Shown here one piece after another: positions 10,721-20,747 of a DNA stretch of 64,000 nt. Every line of letters begins with the position of its first letter. Positions within the stretch are counted from its first letter, which is position 1. A program made the translations under genes and the position numbers. The DNA lies in contig NZ_WSSB01000013.1 in the NCBI RefSeq assembly GCF_009831765.1, forward strand, positions 24,144-88,143, written 5' to 3'. Source of the stretch: Craterilacuibacter sinensis (lineage in GTDB: Bacteria > Pseudomonadota > Gammaproteobacteria > Burkholderiales > Chromobacteriaceae). The notes beneath the pieces are model-generated. The model saw nothing but the letters and a program-made list of their open reading frames with translations, was not told the origin of the DNA and did not search any database.

Positions 10721-11503
10721 TTACGCCAGTATTTCCACCGCATCATTCACGTTGATGAGGCCTTGCGTGCGGGCGACCAGATTCAAGCCGAACAGTACTT
10801 CGCCATCGATACGGCGGCGCTTGCCCAATAAGCGTAGCGGCTCGCTGTCGCGGCTGCGCTGGCCGCTGTCCGGGTTAAGCGTGGTCAGCACGCAGCGTGC
10901 ACACGGCTTGGCGACGTCGAAGACGACGGCGCCGATACGCAGCGTTTTCCACTGGTCTTCTGCCCAGGGCGCAAACCCGTCAACCACCAGATTGGGGCGG
11001 AAATGGCGCATGCCAACCGGGTTGGCAAGCTCGCTGTTCAGTGCGGCGAGCGAGGCTTGATTAGTCAGTAAATAGGGGTAGCCATCGGCAAACGAGACCG
11101 GATGCTCAAGCTGGCTGCGCAAGCGCTTTGATTGCGCCCCCAGCCACAGCAGGCGGCAGGGTTTGCCTAGCAGCGCGCCGAACCATGCATCCAGTGCCGC
11201 GTCGCCATGCCAGGCGCTGAACGCGTCCCCCCATACCTCGGCCGCTACCGCTTCGGTGTAGCGGGTTTCGCAGGCGGCGATAGGCGGGCGACCCGGCGCA
11301 CGGAACAGCATCATGCCCGGCCAGGGCTCGGCACTGACCGTCAGCAGCACGGGGTCTGTGCGTGCGCTGATAAAGCCGCCATCCTCGGTGGCCAGCAACC
11401 ATTCACGGTCGTGCAAAAAGCCGCTAAAGCCGGCAAACGCGCGCCCGCTCTCTATGCCGCGACAGGATTTGAGCGGGTGTATAAAGATTTGCGTGAGTGG
11501 CAT
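10721..11503 (-). CDS. MOSC domain-containing protein (YcbX-like)
   Basis: 260 aa. The N-terminal MOSC_N beta-barrel (IFIHPLKSCRG) is followed by a MOSC domain with MRHFRPNLVVDG and KPCARCVLTTLNP, where the conserved Cys would contact the molybdenum cofactor. YcbX-like proteins reduce N-hydroxylated compounds using Moco. No ferredoxin domain is fused here, unlike E. coli YcbX. It starts downstream of hemF in the same direction. Confidence 0.9.
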   Translation of the reverse strand: MPLTQIFIHPLKSCRGIESGRAFAGFSGFLHDREWLLATEDGGFISARTDPVLLTVSAEPWPGMMLFRAPGRPPIAACETRYTEAVAAEVWGDAFSAWHGDAALDAWFGALLGKPCRLLWLGAQSKRLRSQLEHPVSFADGYPYLLTNQASLAALNSELANPVGMRHFRPNLVVDGFAPWAEDQWKTLRIGAVVFDVAKPCARCVLTTLNPDSGQRSRDSEPLRLLGKRRRIDGEVLFGLNLVARTQGLINVNDAVEILA

Positions 11504-11531
11504 GGCTTAAGCTCCGTGGCGGGCTTGCAGG

Positions 11532-12458
<927 letters not shown>

Positions 12459-12603
12459 TTAATGGGCAGATTGTAACAGCTGCCGGCAGCCATCTTGTAG
12501 ATGTCATTTTGCATGCTTATGGCAAAACTGCTGCCGGGCTGGCATGGTGTTTTTGCCGGATTTGTTATTCTCTAAATGCATTTAATTTCATATTGATTAT
12601 TCC

Positions 12604-12620
12604 TTGTGGGCAGGACACAA
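12604..12620. promoter_or_regulatory. Inverted repeat upstream of cstA
   Basis: TTGTG and CACAA separated by 7 nt, 68 bp before the cstA start in the 247-bp gap after hemF. The half-site spacing resembles a CRP/FNR-type operator by one base. An AT-rich stretch lies on either side. Regulatory role is a guess from position and symmetry. Confidence 0.3.
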
Positions 12621-12687
12621 TTCGGTATACAAAATACAAAAACCAGAAAACGTCTTTTCCTACCCATTCACCGCAAGGGATTGTTTC

Positions 12688-14754
12688 ATGCAAGAAATCA
12701 AACAGTGGCTGACTTGGGGCGCGGTGGCGCTGGTGGGCGCCATCGCGTTTGCCATGCTGGCGCTCAGCCGCGGCGAGCACGTCAACGCCGTCTGGCTGGT
12801 GCTGGCGGCGGTGTCGTGCTACAGCATTGCCTACCGCTTCTACAGCAAGTTCATTGCCGAAAAGGTGTTCGAGCTTGACGACAAACGGATGACGCCGGCC
12901 GAGCGCCATAACGACGGCCTCGACTATGTGCCAACCAACAAATGGGTGCTGTTCGGCCACCACTTCGCGGCGATTGCCGGTGCCGGCCCGCTGGTGGGGC
13001 CGATTCTGGCAGCTCAGATGGGCTTTCTGCCCGGTACGATCTGGATCCTGATCGGCGTGATGATCGCAGGGGCGGTGCAGGACTTCCTGGTGCTGTTCAT
13101 CTCGACGCGCCGTGACGGCCGTTCGCTGGGCGAGATGGCCAAGCAGGAACTGGGTACCGGTGCCGGTGTGATCGTGATGCTGGGCGCGCTGGGTGTGATG
13201 GTCATCATCCTGTCGGCACTGGCCTTGGTGGTGGTCAAGGCGCTGGCCGAGAGCCCATGGGGCGTGTTCTCCATTGCCGCAACCATTCCGATCGCGCTGT
13301 TTATGGGCGTGTATATGCGTTATCTCCGTCCGGGCCGCATCGGCGAGATCTCGGTGATCGGTTTCGTGCTGATGATGCTGGCCATCGTCTATGGCGAAAA
13401 CATCGCGCAAAGCCCGACCTGGGGTCCACTGTTCACCCTGACCGGCGTGCAGCTGACCTGGGGTCTGATCGGCTATGGCTTTGTGGCATCGGTGTTGCCG
13501 GTATGGCTGCTGCTGGCACCGCGTGACTACCTGTCGACCTTCCTCAAGATCGGCGTGATCGCCGGTCTGGCCGTCGGCATCATCTTTGCCGCGCCCGAAC
13601 TCAAGATGCCGGCCATCACCCGCTTTATCGACGGTTCCGGTCCGGTATTTTCCGGTGGTGTATTCCCCTTCCTGTTCATCACGATCGCTTGCGGCGCCAT
13701 TTCCGGCTTCCATGCACTGGTGTCGTCCGGCACGACCCCAAAACTGATCGAGCGTGAAAGCCATATCCGCATGATCGGCTACGGCTCGATGCTGATGGAG
13801 AGTTTCGTCGCCATCATGGCGCTGATCTGCGCCAGCGTGCTCGACCCGGGCGTCTACTTCGCGATGAACTCGCCGGCAGCGGTGATCGGCAAGACAGTGC
13901 AGGAAGCCTCGGTGGTGATCAATGGCTGGGGCTTTATGGTCACGCCGGAAATCCTGTCCCAGATCGCCAAGGATGTGGGCGAGCACTCCATCCTGTCGCG
14001 TGCCGGTGGTGCGCCGACCTTCGCCGTGGGCATGGCGCACATCATCAGCGAGATCTTCAACAGCCGCGCGATGATGGGCTTCTGGTACCACTTTGCCATC
14101 CTGTTCGAGGCGCTGTTCATCCTGACCGCGGTGGATGCCGGTACCCGCGCCTGCCGCTTTATGGTGCAGGACACTGTCGGCGTGCTGATTCCTAGCGTAG
14201 CCAAGAGCAACTCCTGGGCCGGCAACTTGCTGGGCACGGCGGTGGCCGTGTCGGGCTGGGGCTTCTTCGTCTATCAGGGGGTGACCGATCCGCTGGGCGG
14301 CATCAACACGCTGTGGCCGCTGTTCGGTATCGGCAACCAGATGCTGGCATCGATGGCGCTGATTCTGGGTACCGTGGTCTTGTTCAAGATGAAGAAGCAG
14401 CGTTACGCGTGGGTCACCATCGTGCCGACCATCTGGCTGTACATCACGTCGATGACTGCCGGCTGGCAGAAGATTTTCCACGATAATCCGAAGATCGGTT
14501 TCCTGGCCCAGTCCGAGCGCTTCCAGAACGCGATTGCCGAAGGCACGCTGCTGGCACCGGCCAAGAGCATCGCCGATATGGAACGCATCGTGTTCAACAA
14601 CCAGATCAACGCCGGGCTGTGCGCATTCTTCATGCTGGTGGCGATGGTGATGCTGGTGGCGGCGGTGGTGAATATCCGCAAGGCGCTGGCGGCCGACAAG
14701 CCGACGGTACATGAAGCCGAACTCAAGCTACGCACGGATACTGGCCATGCTTGA
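12688..14754 (+). CDS. cstA: CstA/BtsT family carbon-starvation transporter
   Basis: Polytopic inner-membrane carrier of 688 aa. In E. coli the family includes CstA (peptide/pyruvate uptake) and BtsT (pyruvate/H+ symport). The N-terminal CstA signature includes DYVPTNKWVLFGHHFAAIAG and AGPLVGPILAAQMG. About 16 hydrophobic segments are visible. ATG 12688 follows AAGGGA; the longer upstream frame is non-coding. It overlaps the YbdD-like gene by 8 nt (ATGCTTGA), a usual pairing. Substrate cannot be told from the sequence. Confidence 0.95.
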   Translation: MQEIKQWLTWGAVALVGAIAFAMLALSRGEHVNAVWLVLAAVSCYSIAYRFYSKFIAEKVFELDDKRMTPAERHNDGLDYVPTNKWVLFGHHFAAIAGAGPLVGPILAAQMGFLPGTIWILIGVMIAGAVQDFLVLFISTRRDGRSLGEMAKQELGTGAGVIVMLGALGVMVIILSALALVVVKALAESPWGVFSIAATIPIALFMGVYMRYLRPGRIGEISVIGFVLMMLAIVYGENIAQSPTWGPLFTLTGVQLTWGLIGYGFVASVLPVWLLLAPRDYLSTFLKIGVIAGLAVGIIFAAPELKMPAITRFIDGSGPVFSGGVFPFLFITIACGAISGFHALVSSGTTPKLIERESHIRMIGYGSMLMESFVAIMALICASVLDPGVYFAMNSPAAVIGKTVQEASVVINGWGFMVTPEILSQIAKDVGEHSILSRAGGAPTFAVGMAHIISEIFNSRAMMGFWYHFAILFEALFILTAVDAGTRACRFMVQDTVGVLIPSVAKSNSWAGNLLGTAVAVSGWGFFVYQGVTDPLGGINTLWPLFGIGNQMLASMALILGTVVLFKMKKQRYAWVTIVPTIWLYITSMTAGWQKIFHDNPKIGFLAQSERFQNAIAEGTLLAPAKSIADMERIVFNNQINAGLCAFFMLVAMVMLVAAVVNIRKALAADKPTVHEAELKLRTDTGHA

Positions 14755-15118
14755 CCTGAGCTTTTTGCTGCCAAGTGCGGCCAAGGGCGAGCCGCGTAGC
14801 GCAGATGATGCGGATCTGGCTTACCAGCGCTATCTGGACGAGCAGCGGCTGCGCTCGCCAGATGGTGTGGTGATGAGCCGTGACGATTTCGAGCGCTACA
14901 GCCTGGGGTCAGGCTGGCTGTCCGGGGTCAGGGATGCGGCGAAGAAGGTGGTGCAGACCTGTCGCCTGATGGTGGGGGTGCATGACTACGAGTACTACCT
15001 CGAGCATATGCGCAGCCGCCACCCCGATGCGCCGCCATTGAGTCGCGAGGACTTTTATCGCTACTGTCTGGATGCGCGCTTTCCCGGCGCGGGCAACGTC
15101 AACAAGTGCCCGTGCTGA
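14747..15118 (+). CDS. YbdD/YjiX-like small protein with extra N-terminal repeat
   Basis: 123 aa, about twice the usual size of YbdD (about 65 aa). Residues about 57-123 form the recognisable domain (MVGVHDYEYYLEHMRSRHPD, REDFYRYCLDAR, ending KCPC). Residues about 26-52 look like a diverged copy of residues 81-108: YQRYLDEQRLRSPDG and SRDDFERYSL against YEYYLEHMRSRHPDA and SREDFYRYCL. YbdD partners are needed for, or modulate, CstA/BtsT transport. Translation is coupled to cstA by an 8-nt overlap. Confidence 0.88.
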   Translation: MLDLSFLLPSAAKGEPRSADDADLAYQRYLDEQRLRSPDGVVMSRDDFERYSLGSGWLSGVRDAAKKVVQTCRLMVGVHDYEYYLEHMRSRHPDAPPLSREDFYRYCLDARFPGAGNVNKCPC

Positions 15119-15138
15119 AGGTAGACGGCAGCAATGAC

Positions 15139-15169
15139 AACAGCCCCGGTATTCCCGGGGCTGTTTTTT
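15139..15169. terminator. Bidirectional intrinsic terminator
   Basis: 11-bp stem AACAGCCCCGG / CCGGGGCTGTT, followed by six T on the plus strand. It sits between the convergent YbdD-like and yeiH genes. Confidence 0.88.
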
Positions 15170-15174
15170 ATCGG

Positions 15175-16206
15175 TCAGAGCCATGCCAGCAAGGTCGAGC
15201 TGATCAGCGCGCCGCCGGCGATAAGCCAGACAAACAGCAGTGCCGCCAGCGCCAGCGGTTTGACGCCGGCCTGGCGGATAGCCGAGATATGGGTGGTCAG
15301 CCCCAGTGCGGCCATGGCGGCAGCCAGCATCAGATTGTCGAACGACACAATCCAGGTCACCAGCGGATGGGAGAGCAGATCCAGCGAGTTAAAGCCGGCC
15401 ACTACCAGAAACAGCACGGCGAACCATGGAATCTGCACCTTGCCGCGCCCCGGCCCGCTGCCGCGATGGCGTTTTGCCAGCCAGCTCGACAGAATCAGCA
15501 GAAAAGGCGCCAGCATCATCACCCGTATCATCTTGGTGATCACCGCACTGGTGGCGGCGTCTTCGCTCACCGCCTTGCCGGCGGCGACCACTTGTGCCAC
15601 TTCGTGAATGGTCGCGCCGCTGAACACGCCGTAGGCGAACTCGTTATTGGCCAGATAACCGGCCTTGACCAGCGCATGCCAGGCGGCCGGATAGACAAAC
15701 ATCGCCAGCGTGCCGAATACCACCACGGTGGCCACTGCCACCGCCACCTTGTCGGCCTTGGCGCGCAGTACCGGCTCGGTTGCCAGCACAGCCGCCGCGC
15801 CGCAGATGGCACTGCCTGCCCCGATCAGTATGGTGCTTTCCTCATCCAGACCGAACACCTTGCGTCCCAGATACCAGGCCAGCAGGAAGGTCGAAGTGAG
15901 TACCAGCGCATCGATCAGGATGCCAGCCAGACCGACGCCGGCAATGTCCTGAAAGGTCAGGCGAAAGCCGAACAGGATGATTCCCAGACGCAGCAGCTTG
16001 GCTTTGGAAAAATTGATGCCTTCGTGGCAGGGGGCGGCAAACAGCGGGTAGATGGTATTGCCTATGATCATGCCGCCGACGATGGCAATGGTCAGCGCCG
16101 AAAAGCCGAACTCGCGCATGATGGCCAGCTCGGCCGCCCAGATGGACGCGAAGGCCAGCAGTAATGAGAGCGCAAGGCCGGGAATTAAGGATTTGAGTGG
16201 TGGCAT
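15175..16206 (-). CDS. yeiH: YeiH family putative sulfate exporter
   Basis: 343 aa with about ten transmembrane segments, in the TIGR00698/UPF0324 family. The internal motif [13 protein letters not shown] and the later [15 protein letters not shown] are typical. E. coli yeiH is controlled by the LysR regulator YeiE in the sulfite response, and a YeiE-like gene lies nearby. A second paralogue sits directly upstream in the same direction, separated by a hairpin. Transport function in the family is only loosely established. Confidence 0.88.
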   Translation of the reverse strand: MPPLKSLIPGLALSLLLAFASIWAAELAIMREFGFSALTIAIVGGMIIGNTIYPLFAAPCHEGINFSKAKLLRLGIILFGFRLTFQDIAGVGLAGILIDALVLTSTFLLAWYLGRKVFGLDEESTILIGAGSAICGAAAVLATEPVLRAKADKVAVAVATVVVFGTLAMFVYPAAWHALVKAGYLANNEFAYGVFSGATIHEVAQVVAAGKAVSEDAATSAVITKMIRVMMLAPFLLILSSWLAKRHRGSGPGRGKVQIPWFAVLFLVVAGFNSLDLLSHPLVTWIVSFDNLMLAAAMAALGLTTHISAIRQAGVKPLALAALLFVWLIAGGALISSTLLAWL

Positions 16207-16256
16207 GGTGGTGTCTTCTTTCCGTCTCGGAGCGGGAGTCTTGTCGTTAAGACTAT

Positions 16257-16290
16257 AGAAGCCGGTGGCAGGGTATGCTCACCGGCTTCT
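16257..16290 (-). terminator. Hairpin between the two yeiH paralogues
   Basis: 11-bp perfect stem AGAAGCCGGTG / CACCGGCTTCT in the 115-bp gap, with no T tract on the minus strand. It may cause partial termination or stabilise the upstream message. Confidence 0.55.
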
Positions 16291-16321
16291 GCCCGGATAG
16301 AAGCCATGCCGCAGTCGTTGT

Positions 16322-17275
16322 CTACAGCGTAATCGCCGCCAGACTGGCCGTGCCGATGATGGCCCACAAGATCAGCCCCAGTGCCATCGGACGTATGCCG
16401 ACGGTACGCAGCACATCACGCGACAAGGCGGCACCGATCAGGAACAGGGTGAGTACCAGGGCTTTTTTCGACAGCCAGACTACGCTGCTTGTCAGCGCGG
16501 CCGGAATGCTCAGATAGGTGTTGGCAATCATCGCCAGGATAAAGAAGAAGATAAACCACGGAATCTGGATCTTGGCGCTTTTGTCGCGGAACACCAGGGT
16601 GGTGACAAAGGCCAGTGGAATGATCCATAGCGCACGGGTCAGCTTGACCGTGGTGGCGATCTTCAGCGCTTCCTCGCTATAGGCCGCACCGGCACCCACC
16701 ACCGAGCTGGTGTCGTGGATAGCCATCGCCGCCCAGATGCCGAACTGCTGGTCAGTCAAACCGAAGTAGTGGCCCAGCGGTGGGAAGATAAACAGCGCGA
16801 TGGCGTTGAGTACGAAGATGGTCGCCAGTGCCACCGAGATTTCGCTTTCGCTGGACTTGGTCAGCGGCGACACGGCGGCAATGGCGCTGCCGCCGCAGAT
16901 GGCGGTGCCGGCGGCGATCAGGTAGGCGGTGCCGTCGGAGAGTTTGAGGTGGCGGCCGATAAACCAGCCCAGCAGCATGATCAGGCTGACCGATACGATG
17001 GTAAACAGCATGCCTTCGCGCCCGGAGGCCAGCGACTCATGCAGATTCATGCCGAAACCCAGTCCAATGACCGAGTACTGCAGCAATTGCTTGGACAGTT
17101 TCTTGGTCAGGCCGGGCAGAGGGTTGCCCAGCGTCAGGGCAAACACCAGGCCGGCAAACAGACTGATGGCCGGGCTGGTCAGCAGGCATAGCAGGGCGGC
17201 GACGGCAAAGAGCACGGTCTTGGTCTGGCAGGTCAAACGGGGAAGAGTAGCCATCTTGTTTTTCTTGATCTGCAT
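16322..17275 (-). CDS. Second YeiH family putative exporter
   Basis: 317 aa, about ten membrane segments. It shares the family motif AGTAICGGSAIAAVSP and the MAIHDTSSVVGAGAAYSEEAL segment, but is clearly diverged from the downstream copy. ATG 17275 is used; ATG 17254 (MATLPRLTCQTK) is equally possible because neither has a strong ribosome site. It is divergent from the YeiE-like regulator and is probably its direct target. Confidence 0.88.
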   Translation of the reverse strand: MQIKKNKMATLPRLTCQTKTVLFAVAALLCLLTSPAISLFAGLVFALTLGNPLPGLTKKLSKQLLQYSVIGLGFGMNLHESLASGREGMLFTIVSVSLIMLLGWFIGRHLKLSDGTAYLIAAGTAICGGSAIAAVSPLTKSSESEISVALATIFVLNAIALFIFPPLGHYFGLTDQQFGIWAAMAIHDTSSVVGAGAAYSEEALKIATTVKLTRALWIIPLAFVTTLVFRDKSAKIQIPWFIFFFILAMIANTYLSIPAALTSSVVWLSKKALVLTLFLIGAALSRDVLRTVGIRPMALGLILWAIIGTASLAAITL

Positions 17276-17353
17276 GCGGATGTAGCAGCAGATAGACTAA
17301 TTTTAAAGATAGCGAACAATACCTTCCATTTGCTTATAGGAAAAACAGATAAT

Positions 17354-17368
17354 ATTAATGGTATTAAT
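17354..17368. promoter_or_regulatory. Candidate LysR operator in the yeiH/yeiE gap
   Basis: ATTAATGGTATTAAT, two ATTAAT half-sites in an AT-rich 140-bp divergent region. The sequence contains a T-N11-A pattern, as LysR sites do. Position between the regulator and its presumed target supports it; binding is inferred. Confidence 0.4.
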
Positions 17369-17415
17369 TCGTAAAACTGATTGTTTCAGCCTTGGTCATG
17401 GTGGAGGGGAGATAG

Positions 17416-18276
17416 ATGCGCATTACCCTGCGTGAAATGGAAGTGTTTGCCGCCATCGCGACAGAAGGCAGCGTGACGCGTGCGGCGGCGGGGGTGGCTT
17501 TGACCCAGTCGGCGGCCAGTCAGGCGCTGGACAAGCTGGAGGCCAGTCTGGGCATGCGCCTGTTTGACCGGGTGGGGCGGCGTCTGGTGCTGAACGAGCA
17601 CGGGCGCGTGCTGTTGCCGCGTGCCCGTGCCTTGCTGGATAGCGCACATGATGTGGAGACGCTGTTTTTGAGCGATGCCGGCTGGCTCAAGCTGGGCGCC
17701 AGTACCACCATTGCCAACTATCTGATGCCGGCGCATCTGGCCGCTTTCCGGCGCGATTACCCTGCCGTGCAACTGGAAATGAAGGTCGCCAATACCCGCG
17801 ATATTATCGCGGCAGTGCTTGGCTTTGAGGTCGATTGCGCTTTTGTCGAAGGGCCGTGCCATCATCCGGAACTGCTGGTGCTGCCCTGGCGCGAGGATGA
17901 ACTGGTGATTTTTGCATCCCCCGCCCATGCGCTGGCCGGGCGCAGCCTGACGCCGGCCGAGCTGGCCGGAGCGGCGTGGATTTTGCGCGAGGCCGGTTCC
18001 GGCACGCGCGAGGAGGTCGAGCGCCTATTGTTGCCCCATTTGCCCGGGCTGAATCTGGAGATGGAACTGGGCGACTCTGAGGCGATCAAGCGCAGCGTGG
18101 CGGCGGGCCTGGGCATTTCCTGCCTGTCGCGCGAAGTGGTGAATGAATGGCTGGCCGATGGCCGTCTGGTCGAGTTATCGGCACCGCTGCCGCGATTGGT
18201 ACGCAGCCTGTGGCAGGTGCAACAGCGTGAGCGGATTGCGGCCCGGCATTTGCAGGCTTTCCTGCAACGATTGTGA
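17416..18276 (+). CDS. yeiE: LysR-type transcriptional regulator, YeiE-like
   Basis: 286 aa. The N-terminal helix-turn-helix spans residues 1-60 (GSVTRAAAGVALTQSAASQALDKLE). The effector domain closely follows YeiE, including the stretches FVEGPCHHPE, AWILREAGSGTREEVERLL and MELGDSEAIKRSVAAGLGIS. YeiE responds to sulfite and controls yeiH in enterobacteria. GGAGGGGAG precedes the ATG. It is divergent from the two yeiH genes. Confidence 0.9.
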   Translation: MRITLREMEVFAAIATEGSVTRAAAGVALTQSAASQALDKLEASLGMRLFDRVGRRLVLNEHGRVLLPRARALLDSAHDVETLFLSDAGWLKLGASTTIANYLMPAHLAAFRRDYPAVQLEMKVANTRDIIAAVLGFEVDCAFVEGPCHHPELLVLPWREDELVIFASPAHALAGRSLTPAELAGAAWILREAGSGTREEVERLLLPHLPGLNLEMELGDSEAIKRSVAAGLGISCLSREVVNEWLADGRLVELSAPLPRLVRSLWQVQQRERIAARHLQAFLQRL

Positions 18277-18356
18277 GTGGGTTTTCCTGATGGCAGCTTA
18301 ATTCATTAATCGGTAGTGGTTTTTATCGGTCCAGTGTAAATTCCATATAAATAAAT

Positions 18357-20690
18357 ATGGGAGTGTGGCTTGTGCCAACCCTAACCCCACCGGATCCACC
18401 ATCTTCTATCCGTCTACAGACGCTGCTGACGCGACGTTTTGTCTTGTTGATGACGGTACTGGCTAGCCTGCTATTGCTTGCCAGCCTGTGTCTGCTCATT
18501 CTGTTTACGCATCTGAACGACAAGACCCTGATGCAGGCCGAGGCCGACAAGGCGACCCTGCTCTTGGCCTCCGAACGCGAACGCCTGCAGGCATTGGTGA
18601 AGGACTATGCCAGTTGGGATGATGCTTACCGTTATGTCAACCGTCCCGACCGCCGCTTTATCGAAACCAGTTTTTCCGATAGCTATCATGGTCTGGGTGT
18701 CGATTTCACCGCCATTTTTCGTCGTAATGGCGAGTTGTTGTACGTCGTTGCCGGTGATAGCCATAGCCCCTTGTCGCCGGCATTGCTGCGTGCCTTGTCT
18801 GCGCCGGGTATCCAGAGCCAGAAACTGGCGGCGGGGGAGAGCGTCAAGCATCTGGCTTTTATCGGTTCACGCCCGGCGCAGCTGGCGCTGGCTGGCATCA
18901 GTACGACGGATGAAAGCGCCCCCAGCAACGGCATGATGGTGATGGGGCGTTATCTTGACGGGGCCAATATGGCGCGGCTGGGTGCACAGGCCGGGCTGGA
19001 CGTGGCGGTCGGGCAGGGGCCTGAGGCGGTGCGCGCTGGCTATGGCTGGGATGGGCGGGTGGATTATCGTCTTGTCCGCTCGCTTGCCGAGGCGCCGGGC
19101 TGGTCGCTGCAGATCGATAAGCAGCTGGATCACCGCATGCTGTTATGGCTGAGCGGTTTTTTTGCTTGCAGTATTGTTTTGCTGATTGCTACCGCCAGCT
19201 GGTGGATGCGCCGTTTTTTGCGCGAACTGGTGATTTATCGTATCGAGCAGTTTGCCCGCCTGGCCCGCGCCGGCGCGGGGAGCGAGACCCACTACTGGCC
19301 GGTTGAGGGGCACTGCGAACTGGATGATCTGGCGCAGGCTTACAACCGGCAAATGGATGAGCTGGCCAGGGTGCGGGAGACGCTGCAGCTACAGGCCGTG
19401 ACGGATCCGCTGACCCGGCTGGGAAACCGCTGGGCGCTGGAGCAGGCGCTGGCGGAAGTGGCAAGACGCAGCGACGGACAGGTCTATAGCCTGCTGCTGC
19501 TTGATCTGGATGGCTTCAAGCGGATTAACGACAGCCTGGGTCACCTGGTCGGTGACCAGCTGTTGCAGGCGCTGGCGGAGCTTCTACATCGTGTGCTGGA
19601 TGGTCGCGGTATGTTGTTCCGTAGTGGCGGAGACGAATTTTGCGCATTGATCGCTGATGATGCCGCCACCTTGTCCGCACATGTGACGCAGCGGCTACTT
19701 CCTGTCTTGCGTCAGCCCTTTATTGTGGGCCGCCACGAATTGAAGGTCACTGCGTCAATAGGGCTGGCAAGCTGGCAAGCCGGCATGGAGGTGCTGGCTC
19801 TGATGCGCCATGCGTATCTTGCCATGTATGCCGCCAAGCAGCAGGGGCGGGATGGCTTGTGCGTATACCGTCAGGAGATGAGTGCCGCTGCCGATGAGCG
19901 TTTGTCGCAGGAACAGGCGTTGCGCAGTGCGGTGGCAAACGACGAGATCCGGCCGTGGTTCCAGCCGGTGGTGGATGCGGTGACAGGGCAGGTGGTGTCG
20001 CTGGAAATGCTGGCGCGCTGGTCCTTGAATGGCCACATGATTCCACCGCTGACATTTATCCAGCTGGCCGAAGAAATCGGCTTGATCGGTACCCTGTGGG
20101 AGCAGATGCTGCGCCGGGCCTTGGTGGACTTCTGTGCGTTCCGTCTCTTGCAGCCTGCGCTCAAATTGCAGGTCAATCTGTCTGCGTTGCAGCTGCTGGA
20201 AGTGAATTTTGCCGCTCGATTGCAGGCGCTGATTGCCGGGCATGGTTTGCCGGTGGATTCCGTTTCGATCGAAATTACCGAAAGTGCGACGCTGGATGAA
20301 CTGCCCCTGGCCGGGCAGACGCTGGCCGAACTGGTGGGCCTAGGCATAGGCTTGCATCTGGATGATTTCGGCACCGGCTACTCGTCCATGGCGCGGCTAT
20401 GCGCGCTGCCGTTTGATACGCTCAAGCTGGATCGCAGTTTTGTCCAGTTGCTGGGCGCCGGGGATGACACGCTGGCGCGCACCGTGTACGACATGGCACA
20501 GGGCATGGGGCTGGCATTGATTGCCGAAGGTGTGGAAACCGTCGAGGAGTGCCGGCAGTTGCGTGCGATAGGCTACCGGCAGATACAGGGTTATCTGTTT
20601 GCCCGCCCGATGGATGGTGTGGCCATGCTCGCCTGGCTGGGCGAGACTCATGATTGGGCGCCGCTTGAACGGCCTGTTGCTGCGGTTTAG
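18357..20690 (+). CDS. Membrane-bound GGDEF-EAL protein with CHASE4-type sensor
   Basis: 777 aa. A membrane segment at about 27-50, a periplasmic CHASE4-like domain to about 260, a second membrane segment, a short HAMP-like linker, then GGDEF (SGGDEF intact near residue 425) and EAL domains. The EAL motif reads EML (SLEMLARW), keeping the catalytic Glu. Other catalytic residues are present: NLSALQLL, ITESATL, DDFGTGYSS, KLDRSF, AEGVET. It may both make and break c-di-GMP. An alternative start is GTG 18372, with GGGAG 8 nt upstream. Confidence 0.93.
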   Translation: MGVWLVPTLTPPDPPSSIRLQTLLTRRFVLLMTVLASLLLLASLCLLILFTHLNDKTLMQAEADKATLLLASERERLQALVKDYASWDDAYRYVNRPDRRFIETSFSDSYHGLGVDFTAIFRRNGELLYVVAGDSHSPLSPALLRALSAPGIQSQKLAAGESVKHLAFIGSRPAQLALAGISTTDESAPSNGMMVMGRYLDGANMARLGAQAGLDVAVGQGPEAVRAGYGWDGRVDYRLVRSLAEAPGWSLQIDKQLDHRMLLWLSGFFACSIVLLIATASWWMRRFLRELVIYRIEQFARLARAGAGSETHYWPVEGHCELDDLAQAYNRQMDELARVRETLQLQAVTDPLTRLGNRWALEQALAEVARRSDGQVYSLLLLDLDGFKRINDSLGHLVGDQLLQALAELLHRVLDGRGMLFRSGGDEFCALIADDAATLSAHVTQRLLPVLRQPFIVGRHELKVTASIGLASWQAGMEVLALMRHAYLAMYAAKQQGRDGLCVYRQEMSAAADERLSQEQALRSAVANDEIRPWFQPVVDAVTGQVVSLEMLARWSLNGHMIPPLTFIQLAEEIGLIGTLWEQMLRRALVDFCAFRLLQPALKLQVNLSALQLLEVNFAARLQALIAGHGLPVDSVSIEITESATLDELPLAGQTLAELVGLGIGLHLDDFGTGYSSMARLCALPFDTLKLDRSFVQLLGAGDDTLARTVYDMAQGMGLALIAEGVETVEECRQLRAIGYRQIQGYLFARPMDGVAMLAWLGETHDWAPLERPVAAV

Positions 20691-20703
20691 CGAGTGTGCC
20701 ATG

Positions 20704-20747
20704 GCCTGTACTGAGCGTCTGTCCATCGCTCAGTACAGGCTGATTTT
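20704..20747. terminator. Bidirectional intrinsic terminator
   Basis: Perfect 14-bp stem GCCTGTACTGAGCG / CGCTCAGTACAGGC with a 9-nt loop and a nearby T tract. It separates the convergent GGDEF-EAL and thrB genes. Confidence 0.88.
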
